7,890 nucleotides of DNA from CAYHZL01 sp964361075 (GCA_964361075.1 CAYHZL010000171.1:1-7890), one strand, 5' to 3'; shown: positions 1-5,333, counted from the first letter of the stretch. Notes: generated from the sequence alone by a model not told the origin. Numbers and translations: made by a program.

Positions 1-34
1 AAGATTGCTTCGACAAAAAACGTCTCGCAATGAC
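1..34. repeat. Partial intergenic palindromic repeat at the window edge
   Basis: The first 34 bases form an imperfect inverted repeat: GATTGCTTCG near the left end faces CTCGCAATGAC on the right, with ATTGC/GCAAT as the clean arms. The pattern GTCATTGCGAG...CGAAGCAATC (read on the minus strand) matches, from memory, a dispersed palindrome common in intergenic DNA of many draft bacterial genomes. It lies downstream of the rpoZ stop codon. It may act as a transcript end structure, but no clean U-tract follows it on the minus strand within the window. The left boundary is cut by the window. Confidence 0.45.
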
Positions 35-71
35 TATGTATCATTTTTGAGATGGTTTCTACTCAACACAC

Positions 72-386
72 TTATTTTGCTTCTTCTTTTTCTTTGTAAC
101 GGAATTCTAAATTATCCGCCATCAATTCGTCAATTGCTTCTTCGGTTGGCTTCGCGCGTTTTTCAAATTCAAGACTGATGCGGAGCTGGTCCGGGTTTGC
201 TTCACCTTCATCGTCATCAGCATTGACATTTGCAGGAATGGACGTGATGGTTTCGATGCGCTGGTTGAATTCGATTTTTGTTTCAACATTCAACTGGCGT
301 GCGCGTTTTGAAAGCACAACAATGGCTTCGTACACGTTGGCAGCTTTTGCTTCCAGCTCAGAAATTTCGAGTGGTTTTATTGGCAT
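72..386 (-). CDS. rpoZ: RNA polymerase omega subunit (RpoZ/Rpb6 family)
   Basis: This gene encodes a 104-residue small RNA polymerase subunit that helps assemble and stabilise the beta' subunit. The family signature is visible in two blocks. Residues 15-33 contain the AANVYEAIVVLSKRARQLN helix, with the conserved KRARQ segment. Residues 72-95 contain EFEKRAKPTEEAIDEL, including the KPT...A...EL motif that follows in omega proteins. Between them is a very acidic stretch (about residues 55-66), which I read as a lineage-specific loop. The start is an ATG at 384-386, preceded by AAAGG about six bases upstream. The gap from the gmk stop is only 14 bp, so the two are almost certainly co-transcribed. 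The order yicC-gmk-rpoZ is a common bacterial arrangement and supports the call. Confidence 0.88.
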   Translation of the reverse strand: MPIKPLEISELEAKAANVYEAIVVLSKRARQLNVETKIEFNQRIETITSIPANVNADDDEGEANPDQLRISLEFEKRAKPTEEAIDELMADNLEFRYKEKEEAK

Positions 387-400
387 GGGTAACCTTTATG

Positions 401-970
401 TTATTTGAGTTGTAGTGTATGTTCTATAATTTTTAATACATCGTCAATTGCTTGTGTCAGCACATCATTGACGACTGTGTAATCAAACTGCTTTCCAATT
501 TCCAATTCCATCGGAAAGCGCGCGACACGTTTTTGAATTTTTTCTTCGTCTTCCGTTTTTCTGCTGCGAAGGCGCGCTTCCAATACTTCAACACTGGGAG
601 GTGCGATAAAAATAAGAACGGCTTGTGCACCGTACATTTTTTTTATTGATAAGCCGCCTTTCACATCAACATCAAACAACATGCTTTTGCCGTTGTGCAA
701 TGTGCGGTCTGTTTCGCGCTTCAAAGTGCCGTAGTAGTTGTTGTATAATTGTTCGTACTCAACAAGCTCGCCGTGGCGTATCTTCGTTTCAAAATCTTCT
801 TTGCGAAGGAAGAAATAATCTTTGCCGTCAAGTTCTCCCGCACGCATCGCTCGCGTAGTCGCCGAAATAGAAAAAAGAAAATCCGGATGCTTTTCTAAAA
901 TAGCTTTAACGATGGATGTTTTTCCGCCTCCGCTTGGCGCGGAAATAACAAATAATTTTGCTGAATTCAT
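401..970 (-). CDS. gmk: Guanylate kinase
   Basis: Guanylate kinase (189 residues) phosphorylates GMP to GDP with ATP in the cytoplasm and is essential in purine nucleotide salvage and synthesis. The P-loop SAPSGGGKTS is at residues 10-19, with Ala where many homologues have Gly at the first position. The GMP-binding region follows: SISATTRAMRAGELDGKDYFF, then ELVEY and YYGT, with the conserved Ser/Arg/Tyr pattern. The FDVDVKGG segment and PPSVEVLEARLRSRKTEDE lid region follow, and then FDYTVVND near the C-terminus. The length fits the family (about 185-205). I prefer the ATG at 968-970. A TTG three codons upstream (979) is in frame but has no better ribosome site. No strong Shine-Dalgarno is seen, which is usual in FCB bacteria. 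The upstream gap is occupied by repeat DNA. Confidence 0.96.
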   Translation of the reverse strand: MNSAKLFVISAPSGGGKTSIVKAILEKHPDFLFSISATTRAMRAGELDGKDYFFLRKEDFETKIRHGELVEYEQLYNNYYGTLKRETDRTLHNGKSMLFDVDVKGGLSIKKMYGAQAVLIFIAPPSVEVLEARLRSRKTEDEEKIQKRVARFPMELEIGKQFDYTVVNDVLTQAIDDVLKIIEHTLQLK

Positions 971-982
971 TCGTAGCAACTA

Positions 983-1004
983 ATCACAGAGGAGACAGAG
1001 AAAA
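983..1004 (-). repeat. Half-site of a CACAGAG-type intergenic repeat
   Basis: The plus strand reads AATCACAGAGGAGACAGAG followed by AAAA. It resembles one arm of the CACAGAG...CTCTGTG palindromes often found in intergenic DNA. Here only one arm is present, between the gmk start and the CTACTCA element. I read it as a repeat remnant forming most of the gmk 5' leader. Confidence 0.3.
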
Positions 1005-1043
1005 ATGGTAACTACTCAGCCATCGAAATTGAATCACTGGAAT

Positions 1044-1077
1044 GATGTCTGACGGTGTTTCCCAACCGTCTGACATC
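1044..1077. repeat. Strong inverted repeat inside copy 1
   Basis: GATGTCTGACGGT (1044-1056) pairs with ACCGTCTGACATC (1065-1077) at 12 of 13 positions around an 8-base loop (GTTTCCCA). The single mismatch is central, at 1050/1071. The sequence could form a stable hairpin in either strand's RNA. There is no T-run directly after it, so a simple intrinsic terminator is not supported. Confidence 0.7.
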
Positions 1078-1086
1078 TTTAGGTAA

Positions 1087-1117
1087 AACGTCAGACACAA
1101 AAAACGTGTCAAACGTT
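1087..1117. repeat. Second inverted repeat inside copy 1
   Basis: AACGT (1087-1091) and GACAC (1094-1098) pair with GTGTC (1106-1110) and ACGTT (1113-1117). The two stem segments are separated by a symmetrical two-base internal loop, and the terminal loop is A-rich. It shares the CGTCAGACA wording with the preceding palindrome, so the two may be diverged copies of one unit. Confidence 0.55.
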
Positions 1118-1188
1118 GTCCATTTAATGAAATTATGCCGAAGGCATCCCTTCGGGACAAAAAATACGCTGAGTAGATACAAAAAATG

Positions 1189-2070
1189 TTATTCTAAATT
1201 CTGAAGCTGTTCGCGTATGCGTTCCAATTCTTCTTTGATTGCAACAACATGATGCGTAATTGTTATTTCATTAATCTTCGAGCCGATGGTGTTGGCTTCG
1301 CGATTCATTTCCTGAATCAGAAAATTAAGTTTTCGTCCGGCAGAATCTCCGTTGTTCAGGGCTTCAAGAAAAAATTTGTTGTGACTTCGGAAGCGGACAC
1401 ATTCTTCAGTAACATCTAACTTATCGGAGAGCAATGCAATTTCAAGTTCAAGCCGTTCTTTGCTGATAATTTTCGGATCTTCAACAAGAAGAGCAATGCG
1501 TTCATGTAATCGGACGCGTTCTTCGGGAATGCGTTGTATTGAAATAACTTCTATCTCATCTAATCGTTGTTCAATGCCGAGAACACGCGCTTTCAAATCT
1601 TTGGCAAGTTCGGCGCCTTCTTTTTGTCGCATTGTTTTTAAATCAGAAAGAGAAAGCACTAATGCTTTTTCAAATGCGCGCCACTCATCTTCGTTTGTCT
1701 CTTCACTATCAAGTGTTTCAAAAATTTCCGAAAAACGCAGCACATGTTCCAACTTCACCGATTCTTTAATCTTTGTTGCTTTGCGAAGATCATTCAAAAT
1801 TTTGACGACACTTTTTGCCGCTTTTGTATCAATGCGAATAGGAAGAACATCATTTGTTTCTTGAAGCGAGCTTGCATTTACCGTAATTTTGCCGCGCTGA
1901 ATTTTTGCGCGGACAATTTCCTTAATTTCGTTCTCACGCTGCGCCAGCGTTTTGGGAAGCCGCGAACTGACTTCGAGAAATCGGTTATTGACACTGCGAA
2001 CTTCAACGGAAAACGTAATACCGTTGTGCGTTGCTTCGCCTCTGCCGTAACCTGTCATGCTTTCAATCAT
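1189..2070 (-). CDS. yicC: YicC/YloC-family endoribonuclease
   Basis: This 293-residue protein belongs to the YicC family. Its members are described as stress-linked endoribonucleases and commonly sit beside gmk. The N-terminal hallmark MIESMTGYGRGE is intact, followed by VEVRSVNNRFLEVS (about residues 23-36). The C-terminal DUF1732-type block is also intact, with KLNFLIQEMNREANTIGSK and the closing LERIREQLQNLE. The length is typical of the family (about 285-300). Residues about 115-220 are charged and helical, as expected for this family. The ATG at 2068-2070 is preceded by AAGGA at a good distance, which fixes the start. Its leader contains a 10-bp hairpin at 2099-2121. It is probably the first gene of the yicC-gmk-rpoZ unit, although the 200-bp repeat-filled gap could separate transcripts. 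Confidence 0.95.
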   Translation of the reverse strand: MIESMTGYGRGEATHNGITFSVEVRSVNNRFLEVSSRLPKTLAQRENEIKEIVRAKIQRGKITVNASSLQETNDVLPIRIDTKAAKSVVKILNDLRKATKIKESVKLEHVLRFSEIFETLDSEETNEDEWRAFEKALVLSLSDLKTMRQKEGAELAKDLKARVLGIEQRLDEIEVISIQRIPEERVRLHERIALLVEDPKIISKERLELEIALLSDKLDVTEECVRFRSHNKFFLEALNNGDSAGRKLNFLIQEMNREANTIGSKINEITITHHVVAIKEELERIREQLQNLE

Positions 2071-2098
2071 AGTTTCCTTCAGTATTTAGTAACTCCTA

Positions 2099-2121
2099 AG
2101 TAACTCACATCGTGAGTTACT
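2099..2121. promoter_or_regulatory. Perfect 10-bp hairpin in the yicC leader
   Basis: AGTAACTCAC (2099-2108), loop ATC, then GTGAGTTACT (2112-2121) form a perfect stem. On the plus strand it is followed by C and a run of five T, so it could end transcripts running antisense into yicC. On the minus strand it sits 28 bases ahead of the yicC ATG, with another AGTAACTC copy at 2089-2096. A role as leader structure, terminator or remnant of the neighbouring repeats cannot be separated from sequence alone. Confidence 0.5.
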
Positions 2122-2126
2122 CTTTT

Positions 2127-2150
2127 TGAAAAAAATACGCCGCAGGCGCA
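2127..2150 (-). repeat. Small GC stem plus T-run upstream of yicC
   Basis: On the minus strand CGCC-TGC-GGCG is followed by TATTTTTTTC, a terminator-like arrangement but with only a 4-bp stem. GCGTATTTTTT also occurs just inside the distal end of palindromic copy 1. I therefore read this as a repeat fragment more readily than as a working terminator. Confidence 0.3.
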
Positions 2151-2159
2151 CTGAACGCG

Positions 2160-2322
2160 CTACTCAGCGTGATATTTGTTTCAATTGATTTCCTATAATG
2201 GCGCCTCGGCGCCACAAAGAAAAATCATAGCCACATTCGCCGCGGCGAATCACAAATTAAACTTTAAAAAATTTTCTGCTTAAAATCTGTGAATCTGTAG
2301 CTTAAATTTTTTTGGGTGAGTA
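2160..2322 (+). repeat. CTACTCA-flanked palindromic element, copy 2
   Basis: This 163-bp element runs from CTACTCAGCGTGAT (2160) to TTTGGGTGAGTA (ending 2322). In order it contains a GC hairpin TGGCGCC-TC-GGCGCCA (2199-2214); a left arm beginning AGCCACA that carries a perfect 16-bp palindrome ATTCGCCGCGGCGAAT (2235-2250); an A+T-rich centre; and a right arm AATCTGTGAATCTGTAGCT (2284-2302). It shares 23 identical bases at its right end (2300-2322) with copy 3 (4348-4370). At the left, TCAGCGTGATA and the TTTCAA-TGATTTCCTAT block are also shared. It lies in the 416-bp divergent region between yicC and the NFACT gene, and no coding potential is seen in it. Confidence 0.7.
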
Positions 2323-2340
2323 TGATAGTCTTTATATAAA
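2312..2340 (+). promoter_or_regulatory. Possible outward promoter at the end of copy 2
   Basis: TTGGGT (2312-2317), inside the conserved right end of the repeat, is followed after 17 bases by TATAAA (2335-2340), outside the repeat. This fits a weak sigma70-type spacing directed at the NFACT gene. FCB primary sigma factors often prefer a different -7 motif, so this is only a candidate. Confidence 0.25.
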
Positions 2341-2379
2341 ATTACGAAAAACCGCTGCGGCAAACAAGAGAAAGTTCTC

Positions 2380-2481
2380 CTCAAGTTTTACTCAAGTTAT
2401 CCACACTTCAAAATACTCAATTTTGCTTTTCTTTTCCAATTTACTATATTTTTCAGCGGATGTTGTTTATTGTGGATAACT
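2380..2481. promoter_or_regulatory. Paired perfect DnaA boxes with tandem repeat
   Basis: Two copies of the exact consensus DnaA box TTATCCACA lie here in inverted orientation: 2397-2405 on plus and 2471-2479 on minus (as TGTGGATAA). The identity extends to 11 bp, AGTTATCCACA/TGTGGATAACT. Between them is about 65 bp that is roughly three-quarters A+T. Just to the left is an 11-bp tandem direct repeat, CTCAAGTTTTA then CTCAAGTTATC (2380-2401). A 6-bp-arm palindrome CAAAAT-ACTCA-ATTTTG lies at 2409-2425. The second box ends 7 bases before the NFACT ATG. The likeliest reading is DnaA-responsive control of this gene. A replication-origin fragment is the alternative. dnaA itself is not in the window. 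Confidence 0.6.
2423..2450 (+). promoter_or_regulatory. Sigma70-like promoter for the NFACT gene
   Basis: TTGCTT (2423-2428) and TATATT (2445-2450) are separated by 16 bases. Transcription would begin near 2457, giving a leader of about 30 bases that includes the second DnaA box. The -35 box overlaps the right arm of the 2409-2425 palindrome, a suitable place for an operator. The assignment rests on consensus matching only. Confidence 0.4.
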
Positions 2482-2486
2482 AAAAG

Positions 2487-4184
2487 ATGCTCACAAACTA
2501 CTTTACCTTACTTTCCATTAGTCGTTTTCTTCAAAATTCTTTGCTCTCAAAAGGAATACAAGAAATCTACTCGCAAGAAAAAGAGCAGCTTAATATTACT
2601 TTTGAAGGAGAGACGGTTTCTACATTATGTATTTCTTGTCTGCCATCCGACCAGTATGTGTATCTACGAGAAGCCGCTTTTCGGGCGCGAAAAAATTCGG
2701 TTGATGTATTTCCGGCATTACATGGGCAGAAGGTAGAGCAAATTTATTGTGATGTTGGCGATAGAATTATGTATCTTTCTTTCAGAAGCGGCATTTTTCT
2801 TTGTGTTGATATGTTTGGAAATAAAGCGAATGTTGTTCTCTGCAATGCCGATGGTGAAGTGCGCGATGCGTTTCTTCATAAAAAAGGTTTACTAGGAACG
2901 AAGCGACATCTTCAAACAGAATACAAAGAATTTGTGCTGCACGATTTTTTTAAAACTGATTCCGACTGTGTTGAATTTTTCCGGACGTGCAACAATAAAA
3001 ATGTTGTGCAAGCGTTGAAAGCATTCTATCCGAAACTTGGTACGATGTTGGCAGACGAAATTGTATTACAAAGTGGACTTTCACTGCAACAGTTGGCAAC
3101 TGCATGTACCGCAGAAGATATTGCACGGCTGCAAGAAGAAACGCGCCGGCTTGTTGCAATGCTTGTAACACACAACACACTGCAACCGAGAATATATTTT
3201 GATGAGCAAACTCCGCTTAGCTTTTCGCTCGTTCCGCTTCGTCAGTATGCCGCGTTTCGCGAGGAAATTTTTCCCGATGTGAGTGCAGCAATTCAGCGAT
3301 TTGTCGGCAGAACTCGCGCATCGTCATCGTTTCAGCAGCAGAAAAAAGAATTGAGTGCATGGTTGAAAAAAGAAATTGAAAAAACTCACCGTACACTTTC
3401 TCATGTCGAAGAAGATATTCACCACGCTGAGCGGGCAGAAAATTATGAACTGTTCGGCTCATTATTAATGACGCATCTGTACAGCATAGAAAAAGGAATG
3501 AAAGAAGTGAATGTTGAAAATGTGCTGGTGCCGGATTCGCCGACTGTAACCATTCCACTTGAAAGCGCACTTACGCCGCAGCAGAATGCCGAACGATATT
3601 TCGAAAAAGGAAAAAAAGCGCGCACTGCTATAGTAGACGGACAACAACGAAAAAAATGGCTGACTCAACGAGAACATCTTCTTTCAGAATTAAGCACAAG
3701 TATAGAAGAGATAACAACACACGCAGAACTGCAGAAATATATTGCAACGCATGCGCAGCAATTGAAACATATAGGATATATGTCTGAAAAAGAACAGGCG
3801 GAGCTTCCGCCATTTAAAATTTTTACAGTTGAAGGCGGCTTTCAAGTGCTGGCAGGAAAAAGCAGCGATAATAACGATTTGCTGACGATGAAGTACGCAA
3901 AGCCGAATGATTTATGGTTTCATGCGCGCGGTTCAAGCGGGTCGCACGTTGTTTTGAAAACTGGCAGTGCAAGCGGCGTGCCGACAAAGAAAGCGGTTCA
4001 CCAAGCGGCAAGCATTGCGGCGTACTACAGCAAAATGAAAAACAGCTCGCACGTTCCGGTTGCGATGACAGAAAAAAAATATGTGCGTAAACCCAAAGGT
4101 GCACCGAGTGGTACTGTTGTGCTGGAGAAAGAAAAAGTTATTTTTGTAGCGCCAATGCTTCCCGAAAACAAAGAAAAACAGTAG
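2487..4184 (+). CDS. NFACT/RqcH-family ribosome quality control protein
   Basis: This 565-residue protein belongs to the NFACT family (bacterial RqcH, eukaryotic Rqc2/NEMF; older entries say fibronectin-binding FbpA). RqcH binds stalled 50S subunits and recruits Ala-tRNA to add C-terminal alanine tails. Domains in order: NFACT-N, about 1-135, with VGDRIMYLSF holding the D92-R93 pair that I match to the conserved Asp-Arg needed for tailing; a helix-hairpin-helix-like segment, about 172-200 (YPKLGTMLADEIVLQSGLS); coiled coil, about 284-415, with LTPQQNAERYFEKGKKAR at 362-379; and NFACT-R, about 442-560, with the hallmark NDLWFHARGSSGSHVVL. The ATG follows the DnaA box closely, and only AAAAG precedes it, so the ribosome site is weak. 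The length is normal. No operon partner is adjacent on this strand. Confidence 0.9.
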   Translation: MLTNYFTLLSISRFLQNSLLSKGIQEIYSQEKEQLNITFEGETVSTLCISCLPSDQYVYLREAAFRARKNSVDVFPALHGQKVEQIYCDVGDRIMYLSFRSGIFLCVDMFGNKANVVLCNADGEVRDAFLHKKGLLGTKRHLQTEYKEFVLHDFFKTDSDCVEFFRTCNNKNVVQALKAFYPKLGTMLADEIVLQSGLSLQQLATACTAEDIARLQEETRRLVAMLVTHNTLQPRIYFDEQTPLSFSLVPLRQYAAFREEIFPDVSAAIQRFVGRTRASSSFQQQKKELSAWLKKEIEKTHRTLSHVEEDIHHAERAENYELFGSLLMTHLYSIEKGMKEVNVENVLVPDSPTVTIPLESALTPQQNAERYFEKGKKARTAIVDGQQRKKWLTQREHLLSELSTSIEEITTHAELQKYIATHAQQLKHIGYMSEKEQAELPPFKIFTVEGGFQVLAGKSSDNNDLLTMKYAKPNDLWFHARGSSGSHVVLKTGSASGVPTKKAVHQAASIAAYYSKMKNSSHVPVAMTEKKYVRKPKGAPSGTVVLEKEKVIFVAPMLPENKEKQ

Positions 4185-4196
4185 CTATTTTTGTAA

Positions 4197-4371
4197 TTAT
4201 TCAGCGTGATAAATATTTCAAATGATTTCCTATCCCAACGGGATGGCTTCGCCATAAAAGCATTAAGAAAAAACATAGCCACAGATTCACAGATTAAACT
4301 TTTAAAAATTTTCTGTTAAAAATCTGTGATTCGCAGCGGCGAATGTGGCTTAAATTTTTTTGGGTGAGTAG
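4197..4371 (+). repeat. CTACTCA-flanked palindromic element, copy 3
   Basis: This 175-bp relative of copy 2 lies between the NFACT stop and the response-regulator gene. Its left end is TTATTCAGCGTGAT (two changes from copy 2) and its right end TTTGGGTGAGTAG is followed by TTACATTTTT. Inside are two abutting stems, ATCCC-AAC-GGGAT (4232-4244) and ATGGC-TTC-GCCAT (4243-4255). Then come a left arm AGCCACAGATTCACAGATT (4277-4295), an A+T-rich centre, and a right arm (4321-4350). The right arm carries the ATTCGC...GCGAAT module (4329-4344) that copy 2 has in its left arm. The small stems may also serve as a 3' end structure for the NFACT transcript, though no T-run follows them. Confidence 0.7.
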
Positions 4372-4389
4372 TTACATTTTTTTTATTAT
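4360..4389 (+). promoter_or_regulatory. Possible outward promoter at the end of copy 3
   Basis: TTGGGT (4360-4365) inside the repeat end is followed after 18 bases by TATTAT (4384-4389), which matches the -10 consensus at five of six positions and lies outside the repeat. The direction is toward the response-regulator gene. The same layout occurs at copy 2, which raises its interest, but the -35 match is poor. Confidence 0.3.
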
Positions 4390-4440
4390 TTTCGATACAA
4401 CGGAAATTCATACGGAGCGTTTACCAAGCGAAAGAATTTT

Positions 4441-5109
4441 ATGGCAACCACCATTCTTGTTGTTGATGACGATTCCTACATTCGTCAGTATCTTACAAAG
4501 CGATTGACTACACTTGGCTACACAGTGCTGCAAGCCGAAGATGGTGTGGAAGGTCTCGAAGTTGCCAGGAAAGAAATGCCCGACTTGATTATTTCCGATT
4601 GGATGATGCCGCGTATGGATGGAATGGAATTATGCCGAAGCATAAAGAATGACGATCATCTGCGGTTCACGTATCTGATAATTCTTACAGCGAAAGATAC
4701 ACAGGATGAAAAAATTGCCGGCATAGAACAAGGTGCGGACGATTATTTGACAAAACCATTTAACGAACGGGAACTTTTTGCCCGCATCAAAGTTGGTGTG
4801 CGTATTTCACAACTGCAAAAAGAATTATCAACATACCAGCACCAAAAAGCGGTTACAGAACTTGCCATTACTATCGGACACGAAATCAACAATCCGCTTG
4901 GCATCGTCATGCTGACGTTGCAAGTAATGAATAAAAAAATAGATCAACAAAAATTTACTGAACTGCCGAAGGATATTACTGTGTGTCTTTCGAATGGGAA
5001 ACGTGTTGCGGATATTGTAAAAAAACTGTGTGCAATTGAAGTACCTCAATTTAAACCATATCTCAAAAACTCCGATGTGAACATGATTGATTTGAATGGG
5101 AAACAGTAA
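4441..5109 (+). CDS. Receiver domain fused to a DHp (HisKA-like) domain, no ATPase
   Basis: This 222-residue cytoplasmic signalling protein has two parts. Residues 1-120 are a CheY-like receiver with all key residues: the acidic pocket D9-D10-D11, the phospho-acceptor D53 in DWMMPRMDG, T83 in ILTAK, and K105 in LTKPF. After a short helical linker (121-137), residues 138-205 form a two-helix DHp-like hairpin. It contains the H-box GHEINNPL with candidate phospho-His H147, and the second helix KRVADIVKKLCAIE. The N, G1 and G2 boxes of an ATP-binding kinase domain are absent, so it cannot autophosphorylate by the usual route. It may pass phosphate or dimerise like Spo0B-type proteins. The start ATG has no clear Shine-Dalgarno. 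No partner kinase is nearby. Truncation is possible, but the hairpin appears complete. Confidence 0.88.
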   Translation: MATTILVVDDDSYIRQYLTKRLTTLGYTVLQAEDGVEGLEVARKEMPDLIISDWMMPRMDGMELCRSIKNDDHLRFTYLIILTAKDTQDEKIAGIEQGADDYLTKPFNERELFARIKVGVRISQLQKELSTYQHQKAVTELAITIGHEINNPLGIVMLTLQVMNKKIDQQKFTELPKDITVCLSNGKRVADIVKKLCAIEVPQFKPYLKNSDVNMIDLNGKQ

Positions 5110-5311
5110 CGCAAGTACTACAGTCTGTGTTTTGGCGGTAGTGCTTTGGAATCTTTCTACCGGAATTATATTCTCGCAAGAAATTCAGCCGCGCAAAAAT
5201 TATTTCTACAACGGAAGCAAAATTGAATACGCGCTAAGCAAAGTAGAAAAGAAACTCCTTTCTCTAATGCAGGGAATGAGTACCTATGGAGAAAAATTTA
5301 AAGTGAAGTAG
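5096..5311 (+). CDS. Short secreted-protein-like ORF, possibly a truncated remnant
   Basis: This 71-codon ORF overlaps the end of the receiver-DHp gene by 14 bases in another frame. Residues about 9-27 are hydrophobic (VCVLAVVLWNLSTGIIFSQ), with a plausible signal-peptidase site before the Glu after FSQ. The N-terminus lacks the usual basic residues. The next segment, QPRKNYFYNGSKIEYALSKV, reminds me of the first mature residues of secreted subtilisin-like proteases in FCB bacteria (a Y-F/Y-Y-x-G-x-K-I pattern), but the ORF then stops. It may therefore be the 5' stump of a decayed secreted protein, a genuine small protein, or a chance ORF. No function is assigned. Confidence 0.3.
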   Translation: MGNSNASTTVCVLAVVLWNLSTGIIFSQEIQPRKNYFYNGSKIEYALSKVEKKLLSLMQGMSTYGEKFKVK

Positions 5312-5333
5312 GTGGCGGATTGAACGGGAATCT

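Larger units (their letters stand above)
1012..1176 (-). repeat. CTACTCA-flanked palindromic element, copy 1
   Basis: This is a 165-bp intergenic element bounded by perfect 9-bp terminal inverted repeats: CTACTCAGC at 1012-1020 and GCTGAGTAG at 1168-1176. The match extends to 12 of 13 bases if the outer GTAA/ATAC are included. It carries three internal palindromes: 1044-1077, 1087-1117, and a tandem pair of small stems at 1135-1157. Read on the minus strand, its distal end (CTACTCAGCG, then a T-run, then the tandem stems and CATAA) parallels the distal ends of the copies at 2160 and 4197. Its proximal end TGAGTAGTTACCATTTTT closely matches the flank of copy 3. It fills the yicC-gmk gap. No protein is encoded. 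It could be a non-autonomous mobile element or a structured leader. Confidence 0.6.

Noticed and set aside
59..65. CTACTCA downstream of rpoZ as a fourth element end
   Set aside because: A 7-mer is expected about once by chance in this length on two strands, and no matching partner end or inner block is visible. An element extending to the right from it would run into rpoZ.
971..979. TTG start for gmk at 979
   Set aside because: It adds only three residues ahead of an ATG and has no supporting ribosome site.
2470..2736. An 88-codon plus-strand ORF overlapping the NFACT start
   Set aside because: It lies in another frame inside a clearly conserved NFACT coding region and shows no recognisable domain.
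3217..4282. Several minus-strand ORFs of 60-117 codons opposite the NFACT gene
   Set aside because: They are antisense shadows of a confirmed gene, rich in Ser/Phe/Leu as expected from reverse-reading of lysine- and glutamate-rich codons.
1012..4371. CRISPR array formed by the repeated palindromic blocks
   Set aside because: The repeats are separated by whole genes, are much longer than CRISPR repeats, and there are no regular spacers or cas genes.
5276..5283. TGAGTA inside the short plus-strand ORF as an element end
   Set aside because: None of the conserved inner blocks (T-run plus GGG) precede it.
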